Shown here: in pieces, positions 11,078 to 23,766 of the stretch | How positions within the stretch are numbered: position 1 is the first letter of the stretch | Layout: every line of letters begins with the position of its first letter | NCBI GenBank assembly: GCA_020746835.1 | Contig: JAGPNK010000014.1 | Coordinates: 979,616-1,043,615, forward strand | Origin: Stachybotrys elegans | Taxonomy: Eukaryota; Ascomycota; Sordariomycetes; Hypocreales; Stachybotryaceae | Direction: 5' to 3' | DNA length: 64,000 nt | Translations under genes and position numbers: made by a program | Notes under the pieces: generated by a model | Databases searched by the model: none | What the model saw: only the letters and a program-made list of their open reading frames with translations | What the model was told of the DNA's origin: nothing

Positions 11078-11740
11078 CCTCTTTGGGGATGTTTAGGCTA
11101 TGGTAAGAGACAGCCTCCAGACAAAATAAAATACAGACAAGCAAGTCCCTCTGCTCCATCCAATGATACAACCGACTCACAGGACAAGACCCTTACACTG
11201 AAGGAGCCCAATCTGACTTCAAAATTGAATTCGGCAAGCCCATTTGTCGGGGATATCAGGATCTGCTCTGCATATCACTCCCAAGACCAGAATCAGGACA
11301 TTTGGCAATGATGCCCTTCCTTACGTTATGGGCACCAGACGCGGCTGTCACCAGATTCCGTTCCAATAGTTCTCTTTCATGCTGGGCAACATGCCGCCCC
11401 ATAATACCAATGGGATCAACCTACGTCCCCGTTTGTCGAGTGACAGAGTAAGCATCAAGTTCTCGCTCAAAAGGTCGCGTCCCGCTATACGGTTAGCAAC
11501 GGTGGGCTGTGGAGCAATTTGGATAACGTCTGGACGATTGGGGAGTGGCCAGTATTTAGCACGCAAATGTATGAACGCACAGGAGAGACGGCTCTAGAGG
11601 GCTTTCAGCAAGCTTGCGCCCTCAGTATGAAATGGCTTGTTGGCAAAATACCATTTGCAATCACAATCTATCGGTGACCATATCGCGCTTTGCGTCCAGG
11701 ATGCGGATCGCAAGGTTAATCAGGGGTCCTGAGGACTATT
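11078..11740. other. No supported gene
   Basis: Short overlapping frames on both strands without family resemblance; probably eroded sequence between NLR relics and the LTR. Confidence 0.35.
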
Positions 11741-11745
11741 TACGA

Positions 11746-13053
11746 TGTAGTAGGTGCGTCCAGTGTGGAAAAAAGAACAATAGTATATATGAACAATAGT
11801 GGCCTTGCTACCCGTAGGACTAAAGAACAGTATTAAACAATAAATGGATTGTTAGATGATATCTCCTATTAGCTGGAGCTAGAGAATAATAAGAGGGCTA
11901 CAGCAGCGGCAGCGGCAGCAACCACATACAAGCGTATACAGTCGGGGGGACCTACGGTTAGCAGACGTTCGTCGGCCTGTTTAGTGTGTTCTGACGAGGC
12001 GAAGGTGCGAGAGCGATGCGCTGAGGTCGGGATACTGTATATACTGCAATTCTGGCGGAAGTCCTTAGATAATAAAGAAGCTGACTTACCATGTGATGGC
12101 TATGGCTGTGGATGGTACTATAGCCACATTGGGCCAGGAATGTATGATCTGGTGTATAAGGCCTAGCCCTAGAATAGAGTTTAAGAGATGTATACAAAAA
12201 GGCCTCTACCCTCTCTATTATATACCTCTCTCTTTCTCTTCCTTCTATCTATACTATTACTACTAAATTCACTCTCTATCAGTAATATTATAACTTATAA
12301 TAAACTAATCAAATAACCAGAATACTAAAGGTATCTCTAAGCTAAATCCCTTTACTAAATAGCCTACTAAAACTATATATAGCTAGATATAAGTAAGTCT
12401 ATCTATCCTAAGAGGCCTTCTTTAATCTATTGAGAAATAGTATTACTAATAGTCTATATTAATAGGCTATACTCTTTAAGCCCTTTAAAAGGCTCCCTGA
12501 CTATCTAGATCCCCTAAACTGGAAAATACAGGGGATAAAGAGGGAATTCTCTTTAAAGGAAACCAAATGGTTGCTCTCTTGCTGATAAGGGCTAGAGCCG
12601 GGCTAGCTACCTAGCATACCGCTTTGGTAGAGTGAGGTAGAGGGCTTCCAAGTGTTTCAGGAAGGCCTAGATAATGTTTAATGTGTCCTTGACCTATGGA
12701 TGGAAAACCCTTGTCAATCGTGCTGCTGTCGGCCTATTTATGACTATATTCATGACTATATTTGTGACTGTGGTCCCTATAGCGTGTGATCAAAGCCTTA
12801 ATGCGGTCCCCAAGATGCAGATGATCGAGCGTATCACATAACGGGCAATTGGGCATTTGTATTACCTATTCGACCTTAGCATAGCTAGAAGGAAGGGAAG
12901 ACTTACGGCCCCCCTGTCCCCCCCCCCTGAGCAGCCTTTGCCCCGTACTCAGGGGGCTGAGGACTATTTACAAGTGGCTCCCTGATACTTTTTCTCTTCT
13001 CGCTCGTCTCGGGATCCGAAGCGGACTACCACCAATCGATCGTGAATGCAACA
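11746..13053 (-). mobile_element. Solo LTR (about 1.3 kb), RIP-like mutated
   Basis: Read on the minus strand the element begins TGTTGCATTC and ends CCTACTACA, the TG..CA termini of an LTR. It is flanked by TACGA (11741-11745) and TACGG (13054-13058), a 4/5-matching 5-bp target-site duplication. The same sequence recurs, partly, at 28165-29358 (opposite orientation), 20217-20465 and 39108-39274. The central part (12190-12530) is very AT-rich with many TA dinucleotides compared with the 28-kb copy, where the same positions carry G/C; this is the pattern of repeat-induced point mutation. No gag or pol sequence lies next to it. Confidence 0.75.
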
Positions 13054-14029
13054 TACGGGCGAGCCCTGGTCAAGACGAAGGGGAGATTTGTGGCTGCGGA
13101 CTCTTCCTCTTTACTGGAAAGGCCCCATATGTGGCAATGTGGTGAGGAAAAAGAATAGGGGAGCTAGAAATGAGTATTCAGTGGTCGGTAGTTGTTTCTG
13201 CACGGTTTCCTCGATGGCACGGGGAATGTCAGCCCATCTCACGACTGATCATGTTTTATTTATTCTGTATGTGCATTGGCAAAGTAATCTGGCCAATAGT
13301 TGGAGTCTCAACCTAGATGCTGGGGGTAGAACAAGTAAAATTGGTAGCTACCTACAAGAATAGAAGCACTTTTTCTACTATGGCTTGTTTTGAGAAAACC
13401 GGAATGGTTTCAGTGCATTATTCAGAACAGGTGAATAGACGTTTTCGATATACGCAACACAACATTGGGGCCCATAAACAAACCAGCTTAAATTTGTGAA
13501 CAGGAAGGACGTAACCTGGGCCCCGTGCAATGTTCGAAAACGCGTGGATCAGACGGTAATGGTCAGGACAAGCCATTATCCTTGTGCTTGTCGAAATGCA
13601 TTTCCGAAATTAGACACGTTTAGTTGCTAAGTTTGTAGTTTTGTAAGATAAGAACATTGCTTCCTTTATATCATAGCAATGTGACCAGAGAATACCATAA
13701 TCTTGGCACTTGGAAGGACTCAGTAACCTATGTACCGTGATGAACCCTTTAACCGACATGGCGGCCTTTTTGCATACTACTAAATGGAAATGGATGCCTA
13801 GAGGATTTAGGCAAAAGTGCAATTATCATGCCCTGAACAATCAAAATGTGAAACAGCCACGCGACTCAACTTGATACCGCATTTCTCTCGCAACGACAAC
13901 ACCAATGGCAAGCACTGGCATTTACCGCTCTACTCCTCTTGACACCAAGTCTATTGGAGTTCTCAACCTCAAATAATCTGTCGACACCGGGGATCCTGTC
14001 ATAGGTACCCTACGGGTAATATCCCTCCA
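13054..14029. other. Gene-free stretch
   Basis: About 1 kb downstream of the solo LTR with short frames only. The 105-codon frame at 13046-13363 begins inside the LTR terminus and is not credible. Confidence 0.4.
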
Positions 14030-15664
14030 CCACCCAACCGAAGACCGACTCCCCATATAGAGCGCTCTATGTGGGATTTCCCGTTCGTGTGCCCCAATGG
14101 GATACAGACCAGTGACTTCGAATAGAGCGCTCTATCCTATGTCTGGGAGATTATGCTTCACCCAGAGATACCCTGAAGTGCGGCACGGATGAGATAGCCA
14201 TCACAAGAAATTGTCGCGATGCGCTGCGCACAATTCGCTGGCTCTTGGTCGACGCAATTTGTATTGACCAGGAACATGTAAAAGAAAGAACGCAGTAAGT
14301 CCAACTCATGTGTGACGTTTACGTGGCTTGGAGCTGGTGATGATGATACATGGTGGATGATGGATCGTCTCAAAGCAGCGGCCCAAACAAACTACCTACT
14401 TTTGGAACGGGTCCGGTTCTGTCGAGAGACTTGACCAGCTCACCTCATACAGTTTCCCCCAAACCCGCTGATATTTTCTCTTATGGGTTTTCTGAGTCTA
14501 TACCGTCCGCCCGGATGACTTTGAGAGGTACATGAATAGCTTCTTGGAGCAAGAATGGTTCTCACGCGCCTGACATTCCAAGAAGCTTTCTGCCTAGCCG
14601 TTCAATTCTAATATGCGGAGACAGTTTTCGTGAGTGGAAAACTATAGTGCAAGGTATGGCGATTCTCCGGTTCAAGTTTAGGTCCAAAACCCAAGGCCAT
14701 ATCGGCAAAAACCTACTATCCATTATCCTCTTTTGCGGCCTATACATTGCGAACTGTCGACCCCATTCGAGTTCTAACCAAGTTCCGAGCATTGGATCGA
14801 CTTGTTCAAATGTGGATGAAATTCGAAGACCCATACTTCCCGTGGATTCAACCTTTGGCAACATCTCAGACTCAAATCCTACACAATCCGTGTTCGATAG
14901 ACAGAATGTCCAAGTCCACCAGCTTTAGAGCAATGACTCGTACAAGCGTCTTGACAACCACGCCTTCAGACAACCTTTCATTGTACCTCTGTGCGCTTAT
15001 CATTGTGATTCTTCTACTTCAATTTGCTATTGGCATTGTTGCTGGCACTATCATTCCACTCCTTTTCATGACGTTCCAGCTCCGGCTCATCCTAGAGCTG
15101 GCAAGATGGCATATTGGCTTGACTCCAGAGGAGCACTCTCGGTTTCGTGATTTCTTGTATCCAGATGACGATGCCGATGAAGTCAAGGCTCTGCTGGTCG
15201 AGAGAGTAGTGATCAGCCTGCGCCAGCGACAAGCAAAAACACCACATGACAAGTCGTACGCCCTATACGGTATTCTGCAGAATATGTGGTTACAGGTTGC
15301 AGAAGTTGACTACAGCAAGTCGAGGGCACAAACGTTCCACAAGTTGATGATGGACCTTTTACACTGGCCGCCGGTAGCTCTTATAGTCCTTCTGGACGTC
15401 GGGCACGATTATTCGGAGATGAAAGATTCACCGTCTTGGGCCAGCTTCCATCCAAACCTACAATCTCAGACGACGACTTCCTCACCTCTCAGGTTCATGG
15501 ATGCGACTCTAGGATCCCGGCCTATCTTCAAACTGAGCGAGAACAGCCGCGTGCTTGTCACTAGAGGGCAGAAAAGATATTATATTGTTTTCTGCACACA
15601 GCCATTTCCAGCACTTTGTTTCAAATCGATAGTCGCAGAAGACATATGCGATTTTCCTCTTTAA
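14030..15664 (+). pseudogene. HET-domain (heterokaryon incompatibility) protein with membrane segment, broken
   Basis: HET motifs appear in changing frames: ALSYVWE (14126-14146), TRNCRDALRTIRWLLVDAICID (14205-14265), VTWLGAGDDDT, WFSR..FQEAF and RSILICGDSFREW (about 14605-14640). A 51-bp insertion with 14-bp flanking duplications lies just before the ALSYVW block, and several frameshifts and stops follow. The last part, from about 14747, is open for about 300 codons. It contains hydrophobic segments (LYLCALIIVILLLQF and IVAGTIIPLLFMTF), then a typical C-terminal HET-protein block (KSYALYGILQNMWL, EVDYSKSRAQTFHKLMMDLL). Such proteins trigger cell death on recognising non-self. The membrane segment is unusual but does occur in some HET proteins. 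Family firm, start unclear. Confidence 0.75.
14071..14121 (-). mobile_element. Micro-insertion copy 1 (51 bp) with 14-bp duplications
   Basis: A 51-bp segment starting GTGGGATTTCCCG is flanked by identical ATAGAGCGCTCTAT at 14057-14070 and 14122-14135. The same core recurs at 40605, 42060 and 45559. The duplicated target is nearly palindromic and encodes part of the conserved HET ALSY block. Orientation is given so that the end shared by copies is 3'. Confidence 0.85.
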
Positions 15665-18339
15665 TGAGGCAATTCAAATATTCCCCAGCTGGCCATCCGC
15701 CTCACAACGGATTACTACCTTTAAGATCCTGGATTCGAGTAGAAGTGGTGGTTAATGATGACGATATTACTTTCACTTTAATTTGTACACTCTGGAGCAA
15801 GGCGAGTTCTTGGATACAGTAGATATCCATTTGGTACTTACTCAGTCAGCGCATGTTCTCAAGGCAGATCCAGCTTTGCATACATTGGACCGGATCCTCG
15901 CCTGTTTCCCAAGCCCCCGTTCACCAAGCTGTCCTCTTCTTGGGGATATTAGACAATGGGAAACTTGCAACTTGTTGATCATTTTTATGGTCAACGACTT
16001 GAGTTTAATTCATCGTCGTCTTTTTGTCACTTGTCAGAAAATTTTCGGATGCGGCTCATATAATATTGCGCAGTAAGATGACATTGTGTTGGTGTCTGTT
16101 CTCAGGCAGGCATGCCGGGAGGCTGAGGACGGAATTTCGCCGCAGTATCAAGCCATATGTGCCGCATTTGTCCTTTGGGGGATGGGTGGATCAGCATGGG
16201 TAGGTGATGCACTAGAAGAAATCAGATTAATCTAAACGGAACAATTGAAGGTTCATATATGCCAAGCGAATAAGTCATTATTATCAACTCAATATGAAAG
16301 TAGCTACATGAATGAGGAGCCAAGACTACCATGAACAATGATTTGGCTACCATTGTAGGGCTATTCTGCGCTTTCTTATATATCCGCAGGCTTGACGATT
16401 AGGCTAAGCTCCAGCACCTGTTGGTATGACTACTGACCTGTCTAGAAAGAACCATCAACCATATTGGATGCAGTGGGGAGTTATTGCATGCAGGCGAACC
16501 AGAATATGCAGTAACTGCAATTCGGTTGAAGCGGACGCAAGGAGAATCGCGTATAGCCAGAGACTTGGAATGGCAAGACCGCGATGGTGACGTACCGTGG
16601 CCATCAGCGACATGGAATGCGTGGTAACCACATGTGCTTACGACACATAGCCTCAGGCAGGTTATCGGACTTGTCGACGATGCAGGATGCGGAACGAAAT
16701 CGAAATATGCAGTGACAGGAGCAGCAAGCAGCATTCTGTTGAATCGCATATCGTATGTCTTTGACTCTGAGGTTGGAAGTTGGCGCTCGCTGACATTTTG
16801 CCAAGGGCGTACCTATGACGGCCTCTGTAGTGAGGCAGAGGTAGCAGTTGTGGCCGGTGCCAATTTGATTCTGAGCTGTACATTACGGAGTCAACGCTAT
16901 ACATGCTCTCACACGTATGTTGGGATATGCATTTCGATAACTGAGCTCAGCCATCGAGCATATCACCACCTGGAGTACCTAGCAAACGAGCGCGAACAGT
17001 TGGCTTTAAAGGCACAAAGTGAGCTTCAGAAAAGCTAATTCATATTTTTCTAGTTCTTCAGACTGTGGTTCCTGGTGCCCACGCCATTGTGCACGCAAAC
17101 GGTTAAGAGCTCGCTAAGGGACAGACGACAAGCCTGGCGTTGGCAGCGGAGGGCCCCTTGTCTTCTCTGCCAACTCGCACACGTCTCTCCTAGCTAAGAT
17201 CCAAGCCTTTGCTGGCTTCCTCGAGCCCAACGGTAATGCTGATCCTGTAAGCCTCGGCCAAGCGCCGCACCGTTCTTCCCTAAGGACAGCGTTCCCGGCC
17301 TTGCGCAGCCCTCCTAACAGATCCCTTCCGCGACCATATACACAAGGCGCAACAGGCCCGCCGATTTGGCTCCGAGGTCCTCCACAAGATGCCGAGTATC
17401 TTCACTGGACAGGGAGCGTAGTGGTCGCAGATGAGGGCTCGCGTCGCTTTGTTCAGACAAGACTTGGACCGCCTCCAGGATTCGCTTGATGCACTGCCGG
17501 ATCCACTGTCGGTCTCAAAGCGGAACAAATCCAGCTTCCTCGCGAGTTATGAGGCTCTCTACATAGCAGTATAGGCTACCCTTAATGATTTGGTGTGTGA
17601 TGTTGGCATGTTGTTTAGAAATATTATATAACACTTATTAGTGAAGATTGTAGCTGTGTATGCCGCTGGTTCCTCTCTCCTTCTAACGTGATCTAGGTGG
17701 CGTACTATATATCCACAATGGCCACAGGGCCATAATGGCAGTTGAAATGCCCTTCAGCAACGCTCTAGAACTCTGACAGTCAAGCCGGTTTGCCAATCGC
17801 CTGGTTAATGCAGCTTGTAATTCTGCAACGGTCAGGGTCGAGCCGAGGAGGTGTTCGAGCCGTTGTGCAAGGGAAGGTCTGAGCTGACTGATGATACAAG
17901 GGTTTCGAACACGGCAATTTCTCGACGTTTTCAGCGTTTGTCTGGAATGTTGATGCCGTCTTTCCTATTGTGTAGAGACGGTGGGCTAAGGGGCTTACTG
18001 TATTAATACCCATCGGAAGTTCTCGATGAATCTGAGTGGGGTGCGATGTCTACACAATATCTTGCATAGTGGTGAGGATCTAATGCTATGCAGCATTATC
18101 ACAAACAACAAAGAATTTGTCTTAGTTTTTCGACAGTTCAAGACCAAGGCGTGATCCCAGCCTTTCTTATCCACACACTGCCCTTTCGTTCCATCTAGAC
18201 CCCGAATCTTTTCCCCTCGCCTCCTCACCATGCTATATATCAAAGTGATTGCGAGGATCTTGATAAGCAACTATTTGGAAAATTCCCAACCCAAGCTTGC
18301 CTATTTCCACCCATATAAACACATACCTCTATTGTGATT
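15665..18339. other. Eroded stretch without a supported gene
   Basis: Frames of up to 134 codons occur (for example 16634-17038, which has no ATG start) but none shows a family. At about 17420-17575 a plus-strand frame reads as a charged helix (RVALFRQDLDRLQDSLDALP), which might be the N-terminal helical bundle of a lost STAND protein; it is too short to call. Confidence 0.3.
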
Positions 18340-18540
18340 CATTGTAGCCAACAGCAAGTTCCTGCAAGTCGAGAAAGCCCTCCTGACTGGGCTTTGATCT
18401 GACAGGAGCCGGTCTCGGGGCTGTCTGTCTTGGCTTTATCCATCCGATTTGGGATAAAGGAAGGCGCTCGTATTCTGGACATCGAACACCCCTTTGGCAT
18501 CGCAAGCAAGGGCCTTGCCTCGTCGCATGTAAACTCATCT
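18340..18540 (-). pseudogene. Possible Zn(II)2Cys6 transcription factor remnant
   Basis: A minus-strand frame reads GPCLRCQRGVRCPEYERLPLS. It resembles the second half of a binuclear zinc cluster (CxxC...GxxCPGYE..L.W) that follows the DNA-binding Cys in fungal regulators. The first three Cys are not visible and the frame closes soon after. Weak call. Confidence 0.28.
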
Positions 18541-19381
18541 GAGAGTCGGCTGGAAAAGAGGCTACGATAAAGCGAGTAAAGACGCCTTAAGAGGTAGCAG
18601 GTTGAGACAGCTATGCTTACCAGACCTGCAGACATCGTAGCCGTTCCAGGGCCTTACTATAGTTCTCTTTACTAGCCGATGCCGAGGCTGCAGCTACCCT
18701 AAGCAGTCGGTGCAGTTTAACGGTTGCAGGTGTTAAGGAAAGGCCTACACTGAGTTTGCATTATGGTAATGATTTTCAACCCCTCATCTGACTCTCCTTC
18801 AGCCAGCCGGATTCCAATGTTTTAGTATGCCACTGGGACTCCTGAAGTGCTCAGATATCTGAGCCTGGTTAGCAAGTGATTGTTTTTCTGGTTTATGAGA
18901 GTCTTAAACACACTTCACGAGGCTAGAGGAAGGGAGCTGGCCTGGCTATTCGCCTGATGTAAAGATAAAGCCGCTGCAGCCACAAACTGAGCTGACTGTA
19001 GTAGGATTGTGTTAACCTCGTAAGTGAATCCATGTGGACCTAAAGTAGATGCAGATGCTACAGCACATTGACTGGGAAGCTTATATCTCACCATCCAAGG
19101 ATTGGTTAGTTCAAATGGCTTGCTGAGTTAAGGTAACTCGGTCATGTGGTCAAAGAGATGCAAGGATGAAAAGAGATAGGTATCAAAGCCAAGTGCCACT
19201 GGCTCAAAGTCGAGACTGAAGCTTAGGCCATGCAGCTGATCATTAACTGGGTCTCGGCTTACCTCTCCGTAGGGAATGTCTACCGTCAGATTCAGGCAAC
19301 ATGCGTCTCAGGAATTGGCATTTGCTTCGCTCAGACTTGATAGACGGACAACACCAATAACAACAGGCGTGCACATGATCC
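18541..19381. other. Gene-free stretch
   Basis: No frame with a family signature. It may hold the promoter of the NACHT-ankyrin pseudogene that starts at 19382. Confidence 0.35.
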
Positions 19382-22300
19382 ATGGAAGCACTTGGGGCGG
19401 CAGCGAGCATCACAGCGGTGCTCCAGATCCTCCACGATCGCTTACGTGAACACGGCCAAAGGCGCAGAGGAAAGAAAATCCTTGAGGGAGGCCTTCGCAT
19501 GTGAAGATGTCCTTGTCCAGCCCAAGGATGATTCATACGTCTCGAAACAAGGAGTGGTCTGCTAAGATTAATGCTATTGAAGCCAGGTGCACCGCTAGGC
19601 AGACTGAAAGTTGCCTTGCAAAAATTGCATGAGAAGCTTCTCCCCAACCACGCCGTGAAAGATATCCTAGCCAGTCTGAAATGGCCCTTCAGCGAAAAGA
19701 AGTCTGATTAATTCTCAACCGATCAAGCGAGGAAAGTCTCTCCTCGTTAGCTCTATCAAACAATTCCGCCAACTTCTGCAGGAGCTCAGCAGAATATCTA
19801 AAGACAGCAACGGCAAGCTCACGCACGGCTTGCAGAGCATGCAAGCCTCGGATGCTAGGATGTATGCAGGTCTCACATCCAGCCTGCAGAGCATTCAACC
19901 TATATGCACGCAGATTGGCAAGCGCAGGAGAGCCGCCATAAGAACCAGGACCTGTCGATTATTCTCGATTGGTTGTCGCTGGATAATTACGCTCAAGTCC
20001 AGAACGACATCTCTAGTCGCAGAAGCAGGGTACCGGGCAGTGGCGTCTCAACTCCCGGAGTTCCCAACTGGGTCGAGTCCGACAAGTAGACACTATATGC
20101 CAGGGCATGCCTGGTGACGGCAAGACGGTTTGACATCTGCTGTTGTCCAAGATCTCAACAACCATTTCCAAGGGGACACGAATGTAGGTGTCGCACACCT
20201 TTACTTCAATTATGATGGTATATACAAACAATAGCGGCCTTGCTACCGCAGGACAAAGAACAGAGCTAAGTAATGAAGGGATCGTCAGACTGTAGCTGAC
20301 ATCACCCGTTGGCCGGAGCTAGAGAACAATGAGGGGGCAGCAAAAGCGGCAGCAAAAGCGTATGTAGTCCGGGGGACCTGCGGTTAGCAGACTAGCCTCT
20401 CGATGTGTTACATACCGTTCGTCAGCGTGTATTCGCGATTCCGGCGGAATTCCTCAGACTGCATTACTTTAATTACACACGTCAGAACCCACTCAACTTC
20501 TTGCGAGCTTGCTGAGACATTGGCTGAACACTTCACGTTCCTGAGTCGGGGCGATTGCTACACAAGAAGCATCAGAATTACAAGACGCGACCAGCATTAA
20601 ACGAGATTCTAGAAGTCCTGAAATCCACAATTCAACAGTACTCAAACGTAGTCGTCGTTGACGCCCTTGACGAATGCCACACAACCAACGGCCATTGTGA
20701 AGAGTCTCTTCATGACCCGGCAATTACCGACCTTCTTGGTGAAAGGATTCCAGTTGATATTCCAGTTGGTACGCATGACGTTGACCTCTAGAAAATAAAG
20801 TGACGCGTTTACTCTCCGTGCAATGCCAGCCTGAGTTGCAGTACGAGATCATATCCGCAATTGTTGAGGCTGTCGATGGCATGTAAGCGCAAGATTCAAT
20901 AAACTCACACGCTAATTATTTCTTCTTCTTCACCTTGACAGCTTGGTCGGCAAGAAGTCCGTCAAAGCCCTCCGCAGTGCTCTCCCTCAGTTGCCTATGG
21001 ATCTTTGGCATACCATGCCGCTTACAACGAAGCCATGGAGCGAGCCAAATAACGGAACAGGAGGCATCATGTGGATCTCTCGCTTAATGAGACAACTGAC
21101 GACCAGTGAAGGACGCCCTTGCGGTGGAAATCGGCGAGACGACTCTCAACAAGGACAACATTCCGAAGTTGCTGATATGGTTTCACGCCGGTCTGGTGGT
21201 AGTCGACGGGCAAGTGACGCTATCCAGCCGGTGTACTACACGTAGGATTACAGCCGCAGGGCTGGACATGGCCACCACCGCTGCGTATACCTCTCGTTCT
21301 GATATTATTTTAGACCAATTCTACTCAAAATTGGTGATGAACTCGCGAAGAGTTGAAGGCAATTCATTTCAGCTACTGGGAGCCCATCCTCGGAACGCCA
21401 GAACGTATTCTCTGCATGTCATCAATTTCTTCGTTCTCACCACCATATCAAGACATATTGTCGAATGATTGGTGATTATGACGATGACTACCCTGAACCG
21501 GCAAACCATCATGCCCTGGCGGACTATTTCGGTATCAATTATGCAATGAAGATGTACATCAGCGAGGGCTGCCCTGATATGGAAGATGCGTTTGGCCGTT
21601 CTCCATTGCACTATGCAGCTGAGAATGGACATGATATTGTGAAAATACTGTCATCGAGAAAAACACATCCCGATAGAAAGGACAGGATACACACCGATTG
21701 CGATGGTAGCCTGGAGTGCGCAGATAACCGCGATGGGTTTATTGAAACCGTTAACCCCATATCGATGACACTATATAAACGCACAGAATTATCTTTGGCC
21801 GCAGAGAATAACCACATTGCAGTCGTCCAAATTGCTACTCAAGCTCAGCCTGGAGGAAATCAACACGCCGGATATTAACTACGCCATGCTTGTGGGAACG
21901 GCCATCTCGATCTTGTCAGGTTCTTCCTGGCCACGAACAGTATTGATATTAACGGAATCATCGACACATACCTTCGAGCCGCGCTCGACGAATGGTGATC
22001 TTGACATTGTCAGAACGTTTCTGAATACAGGTCGAGTTGATCCCAATGTCATTGTTGGTCATCAGCTCCATGGCATGTTGCCCGGAACGGTTATATCGAC
22101 ATCCGATGCTCTTGGAGGCACGGCAAATACCGATGCATTGGAAAAGTGTAGGGTGCTGGGACATGCGACTTCAGGTCATCTTGATGTCGTTAGAAGGTTC
22201 TTGAGTACTGATAAGGTTGATCTCCGCGCACCCGAAGAACACGGGTTCCTCACCCCTCTACAACGGGCCGTCGTGGGCGTGGGGGATAATAAGGACGTCG

Positions 22301-23487
22301 TGGAGCTTCTTCTCGAAAATGATAATGCCGATATCAACTCGAGCTATATGCAGGACAGGCCGCCACCCCTGTACATACGCAGCCAGGCTGCTGCTCAGCT
22401 ATTGCTAGACTGGAAAGCCAGTCCAAATGTCGTCGAACAGAAAGGTGGACTCAATAGTGCATCATCTCAATCAAGCAACACTTGATATTGATGTTGAGCT
22501 GCTGCTGGGTACACCTGGCTTCGAAGTTGAGGCCAGGATCTTGCGGACGGACTCTGCTATCACTGGTGTCTGGAACACAAGCTGATAGCTTCCAAACATT
22601 GCTCTTCAGAGAAGACGATCCCAGCTCTCGAGATCTGACATGGCCAACTCCTTCGAGCTATCGTATCCCTGCCTTCCAGGTGTTTATTCTATGCTGTTGG
22701 AAAGGGGCGCCAATCTTCAGAGTAGGGACTACATGGGAAGAGCGTCATTATCGCACGCTGCCGCGCAAGGTAAGTGGCTCGCACTCAATATTTTGCTTAA
22801 ATATAACGCTGACATGCACTCGAAGTACAACAATGGCCTAGCACCTCTTCACCACGCCGCAATATTCGCACGGAGAGAAGTGGATCCTATTGTCCTTGGG
22901 TAGGTTCCAAGGCCGACGCTGAAGACTACAGGGCGAACACCGCTTTCACGGTTCTGAATGAATGGGATAAACTCATGGAAGGATCCTACAATGACCCTCA
23001 GATCGAGGGCCACCTTCTTTCTATTAATCGAGGCTGGAGCTGACGTTAGTTGGATGGACAGCGACGGACAGCCACTTCTTTTCCACTGTCACTAGTAATG
23101 ATCTCTCTCTGGTCAAGGTGTCTTATGAACGGACCGCAGATTGACTCTGCGGACATATGTGGCCAAACACTACTTCTCCACGCTAGTCTTTCGTTGGACA
23201 ACATAGGAATGTAAAGACAGAAGTACGAGTATCCTGAAATACTTAATTGATGCCGGCGCCAATCCTTGCCATCAACCCCAGGACAACCAGACGGCTATAT
23301 CACATGCCACAGAGCCGTTATTACAGGCATTGAAGAGCTCTTTAAGGTCGAATAAGAACTTGACGCGATGCATATTAGAGAACAAAGAGTTGCAAGAAGA
23401 TGGCGATGAGAATTTCGTTCTCTATTGGAGGTTTGACATATATAAGTCAAAAAGAAATTATGTATTTTTAATTTATTTTGTTTCATA
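19382..23487 (+). pseudogene. NACHT-ankyrin NLR protein, interrupted and frameshifted
   Basis: ATG 19382 starts MEALGAAASITAVLQILHD, the usual opening of fungal STAND proteins with an N-terminal helical domain. The block LKWPFSEKE (19675) follows, and then ILDWLSLDNYAQVQ before the P-loop CQGMPGDGKT (20098-20127). A base is missing right after the P-loop, giving TGA at 20131. HLYFNYD is then interrupted by an LTR-derived insert (20217-20465). The gene resumes at YFNYTRQNPLNFLRAC and Walker B VVVVDALDEC (20648-20677). An exon junction near 20885-20941 leads to GKKSVKALRSALPQLP, then LAVEIGETTLNKDNIPKL. Ankyrin-like repeats run from about 21540 to 23330 (RSPLHYAAENGHDIVKIL, LERGANLQSRDYMGRASLSH), with more frame changes. 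It was a cytosolic immune-type receptor. The intact HeLo-E2 gene follows on the same strand. Confidence 0.85.
20217..20465 (-). mobile_element. LTR fragment inserted in the NACHT gene
   Basis: About 250 bp matching the internal part of the solo LTR at 11746-13053 (shared blocks AACAATAGYGGCCTTGCTACC, CGGTTAGCAGAC, GATTCCGGCGGAA). It lacks both LTR termini. It is flanked by TTACTTCAATTA (about 20201) and TTACTTTAATTA (about 20464), which both encode YFNY of the host gene and look like a diverged target-site duplication. Confidence 0.7.
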
Positions 23488-23766
23488 ATTACTCTATCCT
23501 TTATTGTAGACTCGCAGCACAGCCACAGCAGGCATGTTCTAAATCAGCCTTGCGTTCCACCCAACTGCCCTTGGACCAATCACGCAAAGATGGTTATGAG
23601 TGTGTATGCATGATGAGCTGGCAATGCGGGGTTTTTGGGGCACTGTCACTATGGACTTCTTCCATCTTTTGTATCTCATCCATAGCTGGTGGTTGCCGCA
23701 TCATCTGGCAACGAGACACTCTTCCATTCTGTGTGGTGTTGATAGCTCAAGCTACTCGATGCCAAT

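Noticed and set aside
13046..13363. 105-codon frame after the solo LTR as a gag start
   Set aside because: It starts inside the LTR terminus, lacks gag features, and no pol sequence follows.
14057..14135. Micro-insertion as a spliceosomal introner element
   Set aside because: Copies occur in both orientations relative to genes, one lies in non-coding DNA, and the copy in the 45-kb HET gene carries no proper splice ends.
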